NCBI RefSeq assembly: GCF_003568665.1
Contig: NZ_QXMH01000001.1
Span: forward strand, 1,178,001-1,242,000
DNA length: 64,000 nt
Origin: Chitinophaga alhagiae
GTDB lineage: Bacteria; Bacteroidota; Bacteroidia; Chitinophagales; Chitinophagaceae
Direction: 5' to 3'
Of this stretch, positions 34,116 through 43,040 are shown piece by piece. Position 1 is the stretch's first letter; each line of letters begins with the position of its first letter. Both the position numbers and the translations under genes were made by a program. The notes beneath the pieces were generated by a model that was given only the letters and a program-made list of their open reading frames with translations, was not told where the DNA came from and ran no database searches.

Positions 34116-34150
34116 AAAAAAGTTTTTAGTGATCGTGTCAAATTATGCTA

Positions 34151-34180
34151 CAAATGTATCCTTTTAATGAAAATGGCAAA
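34151..34180 (-). promoter_or_regulatory. promoter of the LolA-like gene (TTTG-N18-TACATTTG)
   Basis: On the minus strand TTTG at 34177-34180, an 18-base spacer and TACATTTG at 34151-34158. Full match to the Bacteroidota consensus; leader about 31 bases. Confidence 0.7.
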
Positions 34181-34200
34181 ATCCATTTAGATTTACAGCC

Positions 34201-35844
34201 ATGAATCAGTTTGAGGTAGCCGGCCACCTGGTGGACATTCCCGGCAAACGCACCTACCCCGCCGTGGTAACCGTTGCCGGCGGCCGCATTGCCGGCATCA
34301 GGCCGGCCACCGCACCGGAAGTGCCGCAGCAATATATACTGCCCGGTTTTATAGACGCCCACGTACATATTGAAAGCGCCATGCTGGTGCCTTCGGAATT
34401 TGCGCGGCTGGCCGTGGTGCACGGTACGGTAGGCACCATTTCAGACCCGCATGAAATAGCCAATGTGCTGGGCACGGCCGGGGTGGAGTATATGCTGCGG
34501 AATGCGGCGCAGGTGCCCTTCAAATGCTGTTTCGGCGCGCCCTCCTGCGTACCGGCTACCGTGTTCGAAACGGCCGGGGCCGCTATTGACGCGGCACAGG
34601 TGGCGGCACTGCTGCAACGGCCGGATATCTATTACCTGTCAGAAATGATGAATTATCCCGGCGTGCTGCATAAAGACGCGGAGGTGATGGCCAAAATAGC
34701 CGCCGCCCGGCAGGCGGGGAAACCGGTAGACGGCCATGCCCCCGGCCTCCGCGGCGCTGATGCGGCCGCGTATATTGCCGCCGGCATCAGCACAGACCAT
34801 GAGTGTTTTACGCTGGAAGAAGCGCTGGACAAGCTGCAGCACGGCATGCGCATCCTTGTCAGGGAAGGCAGCGCCGCCCGCAACTTTGAAGCGCTGGCGC
34901 CCCTGCTGCAAAGCCACCCGCAGATGGTGATGTTCTGCAGTGACGATAAACATCCGGACAACCTGGTGGAAGGCCATATTGACCAGCTGGTGAAACGGGC
35001 GCTGGCCAAAGGCTACGATCTTTACAACATACTGCAGGCCGCCTGCATCAACCCCGTACAACATTACAACATGCCCGTGGGCCTGCTGCAACCAGGCCAC
35101 CCCGCAGACTTCATAATAGTGAACAACCTGCAGGCGTTCAGCGTGCTGGCCACCTACGTGAACGGCCAGTTGGTGGCGGAGTCAGGAAAAACGCTGATAA
35201 CACCTGTTCCGGTAACAGCGGTGAACCGGTTCAGCTGCGAGCTGAAAAAACCCGGGGACTTCCGGGTGCCCGCCGGCGGCACATCCGCTACTGTGCGGGT
35301 GATCGAAGCACTGGAAGGGCAGCTCATTACCAACAGCAGTACCGCCGTGCTGCCGGTGCAAAACGGGCAGCTGGCGGCAGACCCCGCGCAGGACGTGCTG
35401 AAAATAGTAGTGGTGAACCGGTACCGCAACGAAGCGCCCGCCACCGGGTTCATCAGGCATTTCGGCTTGAAACAGGGCGCCATTGCCTCTACCGTGGCGC
35501 ATGACAGTCACAATATTATTGCAGTGGGCATAAACGATGAGCGTATATGCGAAGCCGTTAATGAGCTGATACGCTGCCAGGGCGGCATTTGCGTAACGGG
35601 GCAGCGGGGCAGCGAGGTACTGCCGCTGCCGGTAGCGGGCCTGATGAGCGCGGAAGACGGTTATGCCACCGCGCGCCGCTACAGTGAGCTGGACAAAGCG
35701 GCCAAGGCGCTGGGCAGCACCCTGGACGCTCCTTTTATGACACTATCTTTTATGGCGCTGCTGGTAATCCCTCACCTCAAGCTCAGCGACAAGGGATTGT
35801 TTAACGGCGATACGTTTACGTTCGAAAACCTAACTCTCTCCTAA
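34201..35844 (+). CDS. ade: adenine deaminase
   Basis: Hydrolyses adenine to hypoxanthine and ammonia in purine salvage. 547 residues, the normal length of the AdeC type (amidohydrolase fold). Seen: metal-binding PGFIDAHVHIESAMLVPSEF (here the span about residues 49-68), HGTVGTISDPHEIANVLG, GHAPGLRG, FCSDDKHPDNL, and the C-terminal VAHDSHNIIAVG. The upp gene lies 1.2 kb downstream, which also serves nucleobase salvage. Its 3' end overlaps anmK, on the opposite strand, by 15 bases. Confidence 0.95.
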   Translation: MNQFEVAGHLVDIPGKRTYPAVVTVAGGRIAGIRPATAPEVPQQYILPGFIDAHVHIESAMLVPSEFARLAVVHGTVGTISDPHEIANVLGTAGVEYMLRNAAQVPFKCCFGAPSCVPATVFETAGAAIDAAQVAALLQRPDIYYLSEMMNYPGVLHKDAEVMAKIAAARQAGKPVDGHAPGLRGADAAAYIAAGISTDHECFTLEEALDKLQHGMRILVREGSAARNFEALAPLLQSHPQMVMFCSDDKHPDNLVEGHIDQLVKRALAKGYDLYNILQAACINPVQHYNMPVGLLQPGHPADFIIVNNLQAFSVLATYVNGQLVAESGKTLITPVPVTAVNRFSCELKKPGDFRVPAGGTSATVRVIEALEGQLITNSSTAVLPVQNGQLAADPAQDVLKIVVVNRYRNEAPATGFIRHFGLKQGAIASTVAHDSHNIIAVGINDERICEAVNELIRCQGGICVTGQRGSEVLPLPVAGLMSAEDGYATARRYSELDKAAKALGSTLDAPFMTLSFMALLVIPHLKLSDKGLFNGDTFTFENLTLS

Positions 35845-36921
35845 CCACAGCGTACCGTTCACACTATCCCGGGAGGCGCCGGTTACGGAAGCCAGCACGT
35901 TCACCTGCTGGCGCCAGCGGAGGGCGCCTATCAATGCCATGATCAACGCTTCCTTATAGGCCGCGGTCTGCGCATCGGGCACCAGTACCGTAATGCCCAG
36001 CGGGGCCAGCTGCTCGCTGATGCACTGCACCATAAACGCGTTGAACGCCCCGCCGCCCGTTACCAGCAGCTTCTTTTCTCCTTCTTTGGATACGCTCAGG
36101 GCCTGCGCGGCAGCGGCTACCTGGGTGGCAATATGGGTAACGTAGGTGCGGAGCTTGCCTTGTACAGACAGGCTGTAGCGGCTTATCAGCGGCAGCAGTA
36201 CTTCGGTGCCGAAGTCGTTGGCGAGCGATTTGGGATAGGGCTGGGCATAATACGGCTGGCCGTTCAGCTCCTGCAGCAGCGCCGGGTCTGCTACACCGCC
36301 GGCGGCCAGGGCGCCGTTCTCATCGTAAGGTTTTCCCAGGGCGGCGGCCAGCGCGTCCAGCACCCGGTTGGCCGGGCATACGTCAAAGGCGCGGAAGGTA
36401 TCGCTCTCTTTGGCGGAGAGGTTGGCAATGCCGCCGAGGTTCAGCCAGTAGTCATACCCGCCCAGCAGCAGCTTTTCGCCAATGGGCACAATGGGCGCTC
36501 CCTGGCCGCCCAGAGCCACGTCCATGGCCCGCAGGTCACTGATCACGGGCAGGCCCGCCGCGGCCGCAATGGCCGCGCCGTCTCCCAGTTGCGCCGTCAT
36601 ATGCCGCTCCGGCATGTGGAACGTGGTATGGCCGTGGGAAGAAATGAAATGCACTTTATGTTCCAGCCCGTGCCGGGCAATAAAATCCTTTACCTCCGTG
36701 CCGATGTAGCGGCCGTAGTCCGTATGCAGCAGCTGGTACTCCCGCGCCGGGAGGTCTACAGCCCCCTTCAGCGCCTGCACCCACTCTGCGGAATAAGGGC
36801 GGCACTCCGCCTGGCGTATCACGTACGTCCACGCGCCGCCTACTTCACTCAGCTCCACAAACGCAATGTCCAGCCCGTCTAGCGAGCTGCCTGACATTAA
36901 ACCTATAACATTGTATACCAT
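35830..36921 (-). CDS. anmK: anhydro-N-acetylmuramic acid kinase
   Basis: Phosphorylates and opens 1,6-anhydro-MurNAc during cell-wall recycling, giving MurNAc-6-phosphate. 363 residues, normal. Seen: GLMSGSSLDGLDIAFVEL at the N-terminus, SSHGHTTFH, GDGAAIAAAAGLPVISDLR, LNLGGIANLS, FDVCPANRVLDALA and VTGGGAFNAF. Start ATG 36921; the next in-frame ATG lies inside the conserved motif, so the start is firm. The promoter ends only 4 bases upstream, which predicts a leaderless mRNA. The murQ-type etherase gene is not in the window. Confidence 0.95.
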   Translation of the reverse strand: MVYNVIGLMSGSSLDGLDIAFVELSEVGGAWTYVIRQAECRPYSAEWVQALKGAVDLPAREYQLLHTDYGRYIGTEVKDFIARHGLEHKVHFISSHGHTTFHMPERHMTAQLGDGAAIAAAAGLPVISDLRAMDVALGGQGAPIVPIGEKLLLGGYDYWLNLGGIANLSAKESDTFRAFDVCPANRVLDALAAALGKPYDENGALAAGGVADPALLQELNGQPYYAQPYPKSLANDFGTEVLLPLISRYSLSVQGKLRTYVTHIATQVAAAAQALSVSKEGEKKLLVTGGGAFNAFMVQCISEQLAPLGITVLVPDAQTAAYKEALIMALIGALRWRQQVNVLASVTGASRDSVNGTLWLGES

Positions 36922-36925
36922 GCAA

Positions 36926-36955
36926 CAAATATAGAATGAATTGCGGGGAAGGCAA
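36926..36955 (-). promoter_or_regulatory. promoter of anmK (TTG-N19-TATATTTG), abutting the start codon
   Basis: On the minus strand TTG at 36953-36955, a 19-base spacer, and TATATTTG at 36926-36933. The -7 box ends 4 bases before the ATG, so transcription should start at or within a base or two of the A of ATG. Confidence 0.7.
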
Positions 36956-37041
36956 CTACTGCTGTAATCAAATCGTACTGCATATTTGGGCGTTCCTAAT
37001 TGAAAAAATGCTATTTTGGCAGCAACAAACGTAACCGGGCT

Positions 37042-37695
37042 ATGATAATCAACTTAAGTGAAACCAATTCGCTGGTGGGCGACTGGATGAGCGAGATCCG
37101 CGATGCTGAAGTGCAGACAGACAGGATGCGCTTTCGCCGCAACCTCGAACGGTTGGGGGAAGTGGCGGCCTATGAGATCAGCAAAACGCTCACTTATGTT
37201 GATAACGAAGTACAAACACCGCTGGGCACCGCCAATTGCCGGGTAATCAGGCAACAGCCCATACTGGCCACCATACTGCGCGCCGGCCTGGCCCTCCACC
37301 AGGGATTGGTGAACTACTTTGACAAAGCAGACCATGCCTACATTTCCGCTTACCGTAAACACAACCGGGACGGTACTTTCGAGATCAGCCTGGAATATGT
37401 AAGCTGCCCGCCGCTTGACGAGCAGGTGCTGATCCTCTCTGATCCCATGCTGGCCACGGGCGCTTCCATGGTCAAGACCATAGACCACCTGGTGGAATTT
37501 GGCAAGCCCGCACACATCCACATTGTTACCGCTATTGCCTGCACCATCGGCATTGAATACGTACAGCGCCATGCAGACGCCAACATCAGCATCTGGGCGG
37601 GAGACATAGACGATGAGCTGACGGCCAAGGGCTACATTGTACCCGGCCTGGGAGACGCCGGGGACCTGGCCTTCGGCACCAAGGTGCAGCAGTAA
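37042..37695 (+). CDS. upp: uracil phosphoribosyltransferase
   Basis: Salvages uracil with PRPP to UMP. 217 residues. Seen: NCRVIRQQPILATILRAGLALHQG, VLILSDPMLATGASM (PRPP-binding loop), and GDAGDLAFGTK at the C-terminus, as in UPRTs. I start at ATG 37042 (MIINLSETNSLVGDW) rather than the upstream in-frame TTG at 37000. Divergent from anmK. Confidence 0.93.
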   Translation: MIINLSETNSLVGDWMSEIRDAEVQTDRMRFRRNLERLGEVAAYEISKTLTYVDNEVQTPLGTANCRVIRQQPILATILRAGLALHQGLVNYFDKADHAYISAYRKHNRDGTFEISLEYVSCPPLDEQVLILSDPMLATGASMVKTIDHLVEFGKPAHIHIVTAIACTIGIEYVQRHADANISIWAGDIDDELTAKGYIVPGLGDAGDLAFGTKVQQ

Positions 37696-37836
37696 CAAAT
37701 ACCATTTTTTTACGTTTTATAGTTATCATCAGCAAGGCGCTATTTACCACAGGCAGGAAAAACCGGGTTGCCCTTCATACTGAACCAGTTATAGTAGCGG
37801 CAATTTGTTATATAGATTTAATTTGAAATATAATAG

Positions 37837-37844
37837 TAATTTTG
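37837..37844 (+). promoter_or_regulatory. -7 element of the porP/sprF-type gene (TAATTTTG)
   Basis: Matches TAnnTTTG about 48 bases before the ATG at 37893, in a very AT-rich region. TTTG boxes upstream are at 11 and 29 bases, neither the usual spacing. Confidence 0.4.
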
Positions 37845-37892
37845 TACCTTCATATTATATAGTGTCCCTATATGCTTTAACCGTTGAAAGTG

Positions 37893-38915
37893 ATGAAAAA
37901 AAAACTACTCCTATTAACCATATTGGCATTGATGTATGCTTTTAGCCCTGTTAAAGCGCAGGACCCTCATTTTACACAGTTTTTCGCCTCACCGCTCACC
38001 CTCAATCCTGCATTTACCGGCTATTTTTCAGGCGATCTCCGCCTGGCGGGCAATTACCGTTCCCAATGGCGCAGCATTGCTTCACCCTACGTTACCGGCA
38101 CGGTATCCGCAGACTTCGGTATTCTCAAAAACGTGATCTCTTACACGGATACCTGGGGCGTAGGCATCCTGGGCTTATATGATAAAACGGGCGCGGGCGC
38201 GCTTAACTCTTCTTTTGTGGGCATCAGCACGGCGTATCACAAGGGGCTGGACGTGGAAGGCAACCACACCCTGGGCGTAGGCCTGCAGGCGGCCTTTGTG
38301 CAGAAAAGAGTAGACCCCAGCAAGCTGCAGTTCGAATCGCAGTTCAATGACAACGGGTATGACCCCGCCCTGCCCAGCGGCGAAACGCTGACCAACCTGA
38401 AAATATCTTACATGGACTATAACGTGGGGCTGCTGTACAGCGGGTTGATAGGAGAATCTTCCAACCTGTACCTGGGGGTTTCTTACTACCACTTCACGCA
38501 GCCTACGGAAACTTTCATGACGCAAGACAATAACCGCCTCAGCTACCGCTATACCATACACGGCGGCGGCTCTTTCCCGGTGAATGGCAGCAACCGCATC
38601 CACATCAGCGCGCACTACATGCGCCAGAACCAGGCGGTAGAAACCACCTTTGGCGGGGCTTACGGTTTTATGCTGAATGATATGCAGGATGCGCCCACCA
38701 TCTTTTACATCGGCTCCTGGTACCGCCTGAAAGACGCCATCAACCCCTACCTGGGGCTGGAGTTCAAGAGCTTTAAAGCCGGCCTGAGCTATGACCTGAA
38801 CGTATCTACCCTTAAACCCGCCTCCAACTACCGCGGGGGTACGGAGTTATCACTGATCTATATTATGACGAAAGGAGACAGCAGGAAGAACGGCACGCTT
38901 TGCCCCAAGTTCTGA
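37893..38915 (+). CDS. type IX secretion system outer-membrane protein, PorP/SprF family
   Basis: 340 residues with a signal peptide (LLLLTILALMYAFSPVKA) and the family's opening QDPHFTQFFASPLTLNPAFTG. The rest is a predicted beta-barrel of the PorP/SprF type, ending LSLIYIMTKGDSRKNGTLCPKF. Such proteins sit in the outer membrane and, in pairs with large T9SS cargo such as SprB, help its export or attachment. No SprB-like giant adhesin gene is next to it, so the partner is elsewhere or this is an orphan. Start at ATG 37893. Confidence 0.9.
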   Translation: MKKKLLLLTILALMYAFSPVKAQDPHFTQFFASPLTLNPAFTGYFSGDLRLAGNYRSQWRSIASPYVTGTVSADFGILKNVISYTDTWGVGILGLYDKTGAGALNSSFVGISTAYHKGLDVEGNHTLGVGLQAAFVQKRVDPSKLQFESQFNDNGYDPALPSGETLTNLKISYMDYNVGLLYSGLIGESSNLYLGVSYYHFTQPTETFMTQDNNRLSYRYTIHGGGSFPVNGSNRIHISAHYMRQNQAVETTFGGAYGFMLNDMQDAPTIFYIGSWYRLKDAINPYLGLEFKSFKAGLSYDLNVSTLKPASNYRGGTELSLIYIMTKGDSRKNGTLCPKF

Positions 38916-38942
38916 CCTGCCTCAAAACATATCTTATTGAAA

Positions 38943-38969
38943 AACGGTTGGCCGCACGGGCCGGCCGTT
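38943..38969. terminator. hairpin terminator between the porP/sprF and glycosylase genes
   Basis: Eleven-base stem with two G-T pairs (38943-38953 with 38959-38969). A short A-run on the left side and T-rich bases on the right suit both convergent transcripts. Confidence 0.65.
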
Positions 38970-38970
38970 G

Positions 38971-39585
38971 TTATTTCTGCACCAGCCCTTTCCCCTTGCT
39001 CACCCATTTACTGTCTTTGACCCAGAACCGGTATGGCCGGTATGCGTCTTCCATGGCATAGGCCACGCCCACACGCGTGCCAATGGCAATCTGCCGTGGC
39101 GGCAGCGCCGGCGCGTCTTCTATCCACACCGTGTTGCCCAGCAGGCTCTGGCCCGTAAGGCCGGTGGTGATGCCGAGCGCTTTGGTGAGGCTGCCTGGGC
39201 CGGCCGTCAGTGTATAGTCTATTTTTGTTTTACCGGTGCGGAGCAGCATCCGCTCCAGCCCCTCCAAAGGCTCCAGCGCCCGTACCAACACGGCATGCGG
39301 CACGTCCCTGCCATGCGTTACCACGTTGAAAAGGTGATGAATGCCGTAACAAAGGTATACGTACGCCACGCCGCCGGGGGCATAGATAATTTCCGTGCGG
39401 CTGGTGCGCCGGTTGTTGTACGCATGCGATGCCTTGTCCGTAGCGCCCGCATAAGCCTCGGTTTCCACAATGCGGCCGGACGTGCGCACACCATCTATTT
39501 CCGTTACCAGCAACTTACCAAGCAATGCCTTCGATACCTTCATCACATCGTTCTGTTCATAAAAAGCAAGTTCAAGTTTAGCCAT
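38971..39585 (-). CDS. DNA-3-methyladenine glycosylase, AAG/MPG family
   Basis: Base-excision-repair enzyme that removes alkylated purines (3-methyladenine, hypoxanthine and others). 204 residues, normal for bacterial Aag. Seen: LLGKLLVTEIDG, IVETEAYAG with the catalytic glutamate, DKASHAYNNRRTSRTEI, GVAYVYLCYGIHHLFNVVT, VLVRALEP and GPGSLTKALGI. Transcribed toward the porP/sprF gene. Confidence 0.93.
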   Translation of the reverse strand: MAKLELAFYEQNDVMKVSKALLGKLLVTEIDGVRTSGRIVETEAYAGATDKASHAYNNRRTSRTEIIYAPGGVAYVYLCYGIHHLFNVVTHGRDVPHAVLVRALEPLEGLERMLLRTGKTKIDYTLTAGPGSLTKALGITTGLTGQSLLGNTVWIEDAPALPPRQIAIGTRVGVAYAMEDAYRPYRFWVKDSKWVSKGKGLVQK

Positions 39586-39679
39586 GCTGCAAAATATTAT
39601 TAATTTAGTTGCGTTACATTCGTTGTTCCAGGTTTACTCCCGCATACCTTATTTCTGTCATACATAAAAAGCTAAACCT

Positions 39680-40453
39680 TTGTTTTCATTAAGAGAAGTA
39701 CTGGGAGCAGTGCAATCCTACGGCAAAGCGCATCAATTCATTTCCCGCCACCGCTTGTGGAAGTGGATCATTATTCCCGGCATTATCTATTGCATCCTGT
39801 TCGTAACGGGCATCTATTTCGTTTGGCAGTATTCCGGTGTTTTTATTGACTACGTGCTGAACCTCTTTACCCTCAAAACCTGGATAGAAGAGCTGCAGAA
39901 CGGCTGGGTGAACTTCCTCTTCCTGCTGGTGGGCTTTGCGGTGCGCATGGTGTTCCTGCTCATGTATTTTTCTTTTTTCAAATACCTGTTCCTGATCATC
40001 GGCTCCCCGCTCTTTGCCTACCTCTCGGAAAAAACGGAGGCCATTATGCAAAACAAGGATTTTCCTTTCAGTTTTTCCCAATTGCTGAAAGACGTGGTGC
40101 GCGGCGTCAGGCTCTCGTTCCGCAACCTGTTGTACCAGACGGTGTTCATGCTCATTATTGCCATCCTCGCCTTCATTCCCATACTGGGCTGGCTCACGCC
40201 GCTGATAGCCCTGCTGGTGGAATGTTATTATTTCGGGTTTTCGATGATGGACTACAGTTTTGAGCGCCGCCGGTGGACGATGGGGCAGAGCATCACCTAC
40301 ATTGGCCAGCACAAAGGCATGGCCATTGGCAACGGGGTGGTATTTTACCTGGGCATGTTCATTCCCGTGGCGGGCTGGATACTGGCCCCCTGCTACGCCG
40401 TGATTGCCGCCACTATTCACTTACAACAACAAAAGCTGCCCGATGTACGGTAA
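39680..40453 (+). CDS. EI24-domain (CysZ-like) membrane protein, TTG start
   Basis: 257-residue inner-membrane protein with four to five hydrophobic stretches. The EI24 signature includes FKYLFLIIGSPLFAYLSEKTEAI and IPVAGWILAPCYAVIAATI. Related CysZ proteins move sulfate; the role here is unknown. The start is almost surely TTG at 39680 (Met-Phe-Ser-Leu-Arg): an in-frame stop lies four codons upstream and the next ATG is far inside. Its end overlaps the RsmI-like gene by 11 bases, indicating an operon. Confidence 0.82.
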   Translation: MFSLREVLGAVQSYGKAHQFISRHRLWKWIIIPGIIYCILFVTGIYFVWQYSGVFIDYVLNLFTLKTWIEELQNGWVNFLFLLVGFAVRMVFLLMYFSFFKYLFLIIGSPLFAYLSEKTEAIMQNKDFPFSFSQLLKDVVRGVRLSFRNLLYQTVFMLIIAILAFIPILGWLTPLIALLVECYYFGFSMMDYSFERRRWTMGQSITYIGQHKGMAIGNGVVFYLGMFIPVAGWILAPCYAVIAATIHLQQQKLPDVR

Positions 40454-41144
40454 AGTATACCTGGTGCCCACAGTGCTCAGCGCGGACGCCCTGTTTTCCC
40501 TGCCCGCCTACATCACAGATACCGTGCGCACCCTGCGCATTTTTTACGTGGAAAATGAACGTACGGCCCGCAGGTTCCTCAAAGCGCTGGACAAGCGCAT
40601 TGACATAGACAGCCTGCAGCTGCTGCCCATGAACGAGCATGAGCCGCCAGACCTGGCAAAGGCCCGGCAACTGTTGCAGGAAGGGCATTCCATCGGCATC
40701 ATCAGCGAGGCGGGTTGCCCGGCCGTGGCAGACCCCGGGCAGCTGGTGGTCAAAACCGCGCATAGTATAGGCGCTACCGTTATACCCATGGTAGGCCCCA
40801 ATTCCATGCTGCTAGCCCTGATGGCATCCGGCATGAACGGGCAGCACTTCCAGTTTGCAGGTTACCTGCCTGTAAAACCTCCGGAGCGCGCCAAAGCCAT
40901 CCGCGAGCTGGAAGCGGCATCCGCCAGGAAAGGGCAAACGCAGATATTCATTGAAGCGCCTTACCGCAACAACCAGCTGCTGAAAGACATACTGGCCAAC
41001 TGCAAACCGTCCACACAGGTATGCGTGGCGGCTGACCTGACCGCCCCCACGGAGTACATCCGCACGCAAAGCGTGGCCCAGTGGGGGAAACAGGCGTTTG
41101 ACCTTCATAAAAGACCGGCAATATTCTTGCTGGCCGCGGAGTAG
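40443..41144 (+). CDS. SAM-dependent methyltransferase, tetrapyrrole-methylase fold, RsmI-like
   Basis: 233 residues. Seen: GKVYLVPTVLS, VENERTARRFLKAL, GHSIGIISEAGCPAVADPGQLVV, GATVIPMVGPNSMLLALMASG, and PAIFLLA at the end. These align with RsmI (16S rRNA C1402 2'-O-methyltransferase), but the motif reads SEAGCPAVADPG where RsmI proper has SDAGTPGISDPG, so it is a shorter paralogue and its target is uncertain. Translationally coupled to the EI24 gene. Confidence 0.85.
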   Translation: MYGKVYLVPTVLSADALFSLPAYITDTVRTLRIFYVENERTARRFLKALDKRIDIDSLQLLPMNEHEPPDLAKARQLLQEGHSIGIISEAGCPAVADPGQLVVKTAHSIGATVIPMVGPNSMLLALMASGMNGQHFQFAGYLPVKPPERAKAIRELEAASARKGQTQIFIEAPYRNNQLLKDILANCKPSTQVCVAADLTAPTEYIRTQSVAQWGKQAFDLHKRPAIFLLAAE

Positions 41145-41153
41145 CGAGGGCAT

Positions 41154-41193
41154 AAAAAAGCCGGGCTGCCGGTGCAACGCACCACCGCCCGGC
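41154..41193 (-). terminator. terminator of the 41215-41610 gene
   Basis: Seven-base outer GC stem (41160-41166 with 41187-41193) and an inner GGTGC/GCACC stem, with six T on the minus strand. Confidence 0.8.
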
Positions 41194-41214
41194 CTCCTGT
41201 TATCTTCAAACCGT

Positions 41215-41610
41215 CTAGAACGCCACCCGCTTTCCCGTAGCGGGGTCAGTAACGGAAATAATACTGTCTACTATAAAGGTGCTATACCCCCGCCACGGCA
41301 GCGCGCCGAGGTATTCCCTGTAGTGCAGCTCCAGGAACTTGCCGCTGCTGCTCATCAGCTTTTGCGCGATCCTTTCGTCCGTAACGGAAAACTGAAATTC
41401 GTTAGACTGTACGCCGCCCAGGTTCTGCGGCTTGAAACCTGTCTGTATAAGGCGTCCTTCATAGGTTTTCCAGACATACCCTTTCTGCACAAAAAAATTC
41501 AGCTCCCCGGCCTTGGCGCCGCGCCCGAACACAAAGTAGTAGCGGTAAAAGAAAAAGGCCGCAAAAATCAGGAGCAGCATGCTCACAAGGATGAATACAA
41601 ATCTTTTCAT
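41215..41610 (-). CDS. small membrane-anchored conserved hypothetical protein
   Basis: 131 residues: an N-terminal transmembrane helix (residues 4-24) and a periplasmic domain with KAGELNFFVQKGYVWKTYEGRLIQTGF (here about residues 33-60) and FQFSVTDERIAQKLMS. I recall such small proteins as common in Bacteroidota, but no function is known to me. It follows the M28 peptidase gene by 16 bases, so it is probably in one transcript with it. Confidence 0.75.
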   Translation of the reverse strand: MKRFVFILVSMLLLIFAAFFFYRYYFVFGRGAKAGELNFFVQKGYVWKTYEGRLIQTGFKPQNLGGVQSNEFQFSVTDERIAQKLMSSSGKFLELHYREYLGALPWRGYSTFIVDSIISVTDPATGKRVAF

Positions 41611-41626
41611 TTGGGTGTTGTTGGTT

Positions 41627-43000
41627 TTACAAACCGTATTTATCTACAAGATACACCAATGCGCCCATTCCTGCCGCACCCAGTTCCAGTTCTCTTTTGT
41701 TCACGGCCTCAAACACGTCTGACGCAGCGTGGTGATAATCAAAATAACGCTGGGAGTCAGGAGAAAGTTCTGCCACGGGCGTGCCCAGCTCCCGGCGGAG
41801 CGGGCCAATATCCACGCCGCCGCCCACTTCGTCAAAATCATAGAGACCATAGGGCAGGAACAGGGGTAGCCAGCTTTTCACCTTGCTGCGCTGGGCGTCC
41901 GTCATTTCCATGATGAAGCCGCGGGGTGTAAAGCCGCCGGCGTCGCTTTCCAGCGCAAAGAGGTGTTTTTCCCGGTTGGCTTTGGCCAGCTCCGCATATT
42001 TGGAGCCGCCGCGCACGCCGTTCTCTTCATTGGCAAACAGCACCACGCGCAGCGTACGTTTGGGGCGTATGCCGGCGGCTTTGAAGGCGCGGAGTATTTC
42101 TATGGACTGTACACAGCCGGCGCCATCATCATGCGCGCCTTCGCATACGTCCCACGAGTCCAGGTGGCCGCCCACGGTAATGTACTCATCCGGGAACTCG
42201 CTGCCTTTCAGCTCCCCGATAATGTTGTGGCCAACCGTGTCTGGCAGCATCTGGCAGGTAGTGCGCAAAAATACCCTGGCGCTGCGGTCTCCGGCAATTC
42301 TTTTGCTGAGGCGGTCCGCATCCTGCAAGCCAATGGCTACGGCGGCTATTTTGGGAAAGGAATCATTGTACCGGGTAGAGCCGGTATGAGGATGATTATC
42401 CGTACTGTGGCTCATGGAACGCACAATAACCGCCACCGCCCCGTATTTGGAAGCCCGGCTGGGGCCCTGTGAGCGGAAGCGCACCGCATCGCCATAAGCC
42501 TGGAAGGTTTTGACGAACCTGTTATTGAAAGGATAGTTGTAGAACACGATCTTGCCCTTCACCTGGTCTTTTTTCTGCTCCAGTTCCTCAAATGAACGCA
42601 CTTCGAGCACGGGAGCGGTAACGCCCTGGGGGCCGGTGCCCACAGCGTTGCCCAGGGCCAGCACGTTCAGCGGGGGCACAAGGTCCCGCCGGTTGCTGAT
42701 GATGCGGGCCTGTTCCTTTTCTCCGCGTACCCAGTGGGGCACCTGGCACTCCTGCGTAAACACCCTGTCTGCCCCGGCGGCTTTCAGGGCGGCCTCTCCC
42801 CATTTTTCAGCTTTCACCATCTGCGGCGAGCCGGCCAGGCGGCCGCCAATGGTTTTGGTCAGCACCCGCAGGTTATCATATGCTTTGCTGCCGGTCAGCA
42901 TCTCATCGCTGAGGCGGCGGATGGCCAGGGAGTCTTCCTGCTGCGCAAAGGCGAATTGCGCCATGCAGCAGGCGGCCAGCGCCAGAATTGGTTTTCTCAT
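41627..43000 (-). CDS. exported M28 family zinc metallopeptidase
   Basis: 457 residues with a signal peptide ending AFA. Metal and catalytic residues of M28 aminopeptidases are visible: GGHLDSWD (His and Asp), GAHDDGAGC (Asp), FANEENGVRGG (Glu pair), LESDAGG (Asp) and YFDYHHAASD (His). A protease-associated (PA)-like insertion lies at about 110-200 (KIVFYNYPF). Likely a periplasmic or secreted aminopeptidase or carboxypeptidase. It precedes the small membrane protein gene and follows, on the same strand, the LytTR two-component pair 40 bases upstream. Confidence 0.9.
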   Translation of the reverse strand: MRKPILALAACCMAQFAFAQQEDSLAIRRLSDEMLTGSKAYDNLRVLTKTIGGRLAGSPQMVKAEKWGEAALKAAGADRVFTQECQVPHWVRGEKEQARIISNRRDLVPPLNVLALGNAVGTGPQGVTAPVLEVRSFEELEQKKDQVKGKIVFYNYPFNNRFVKTFQAYGDAVRFRSQGPSRASKYGAVAVIVRSMSHSTDNHPHTGSTRYNDSFPKIAAVAIGLQDADRLSKRIAGDRSARVFLRTTCQMLPDTVGHNIIGELKGSEFPDEYITVGGHLDSWDVCEGAHDDGAGCVQSIEILRAFKAAGIRPKRTLRVVLFANEENGVRGGSKYAELAKANREKHLFALESDAGGFTPRGFIMEMTDAQRSKVKSWLPLFLPYGLYDFDEVGGGVDIGPLRRELGTPVAELSPDSQRYFDYHHAASDVFEAVNKRELELGAAGMGALVYLVDKYGL

Positions 43001-43040
43001 ATACGGATGATAGATTGTTGATGATGTAAAATTACAATTT

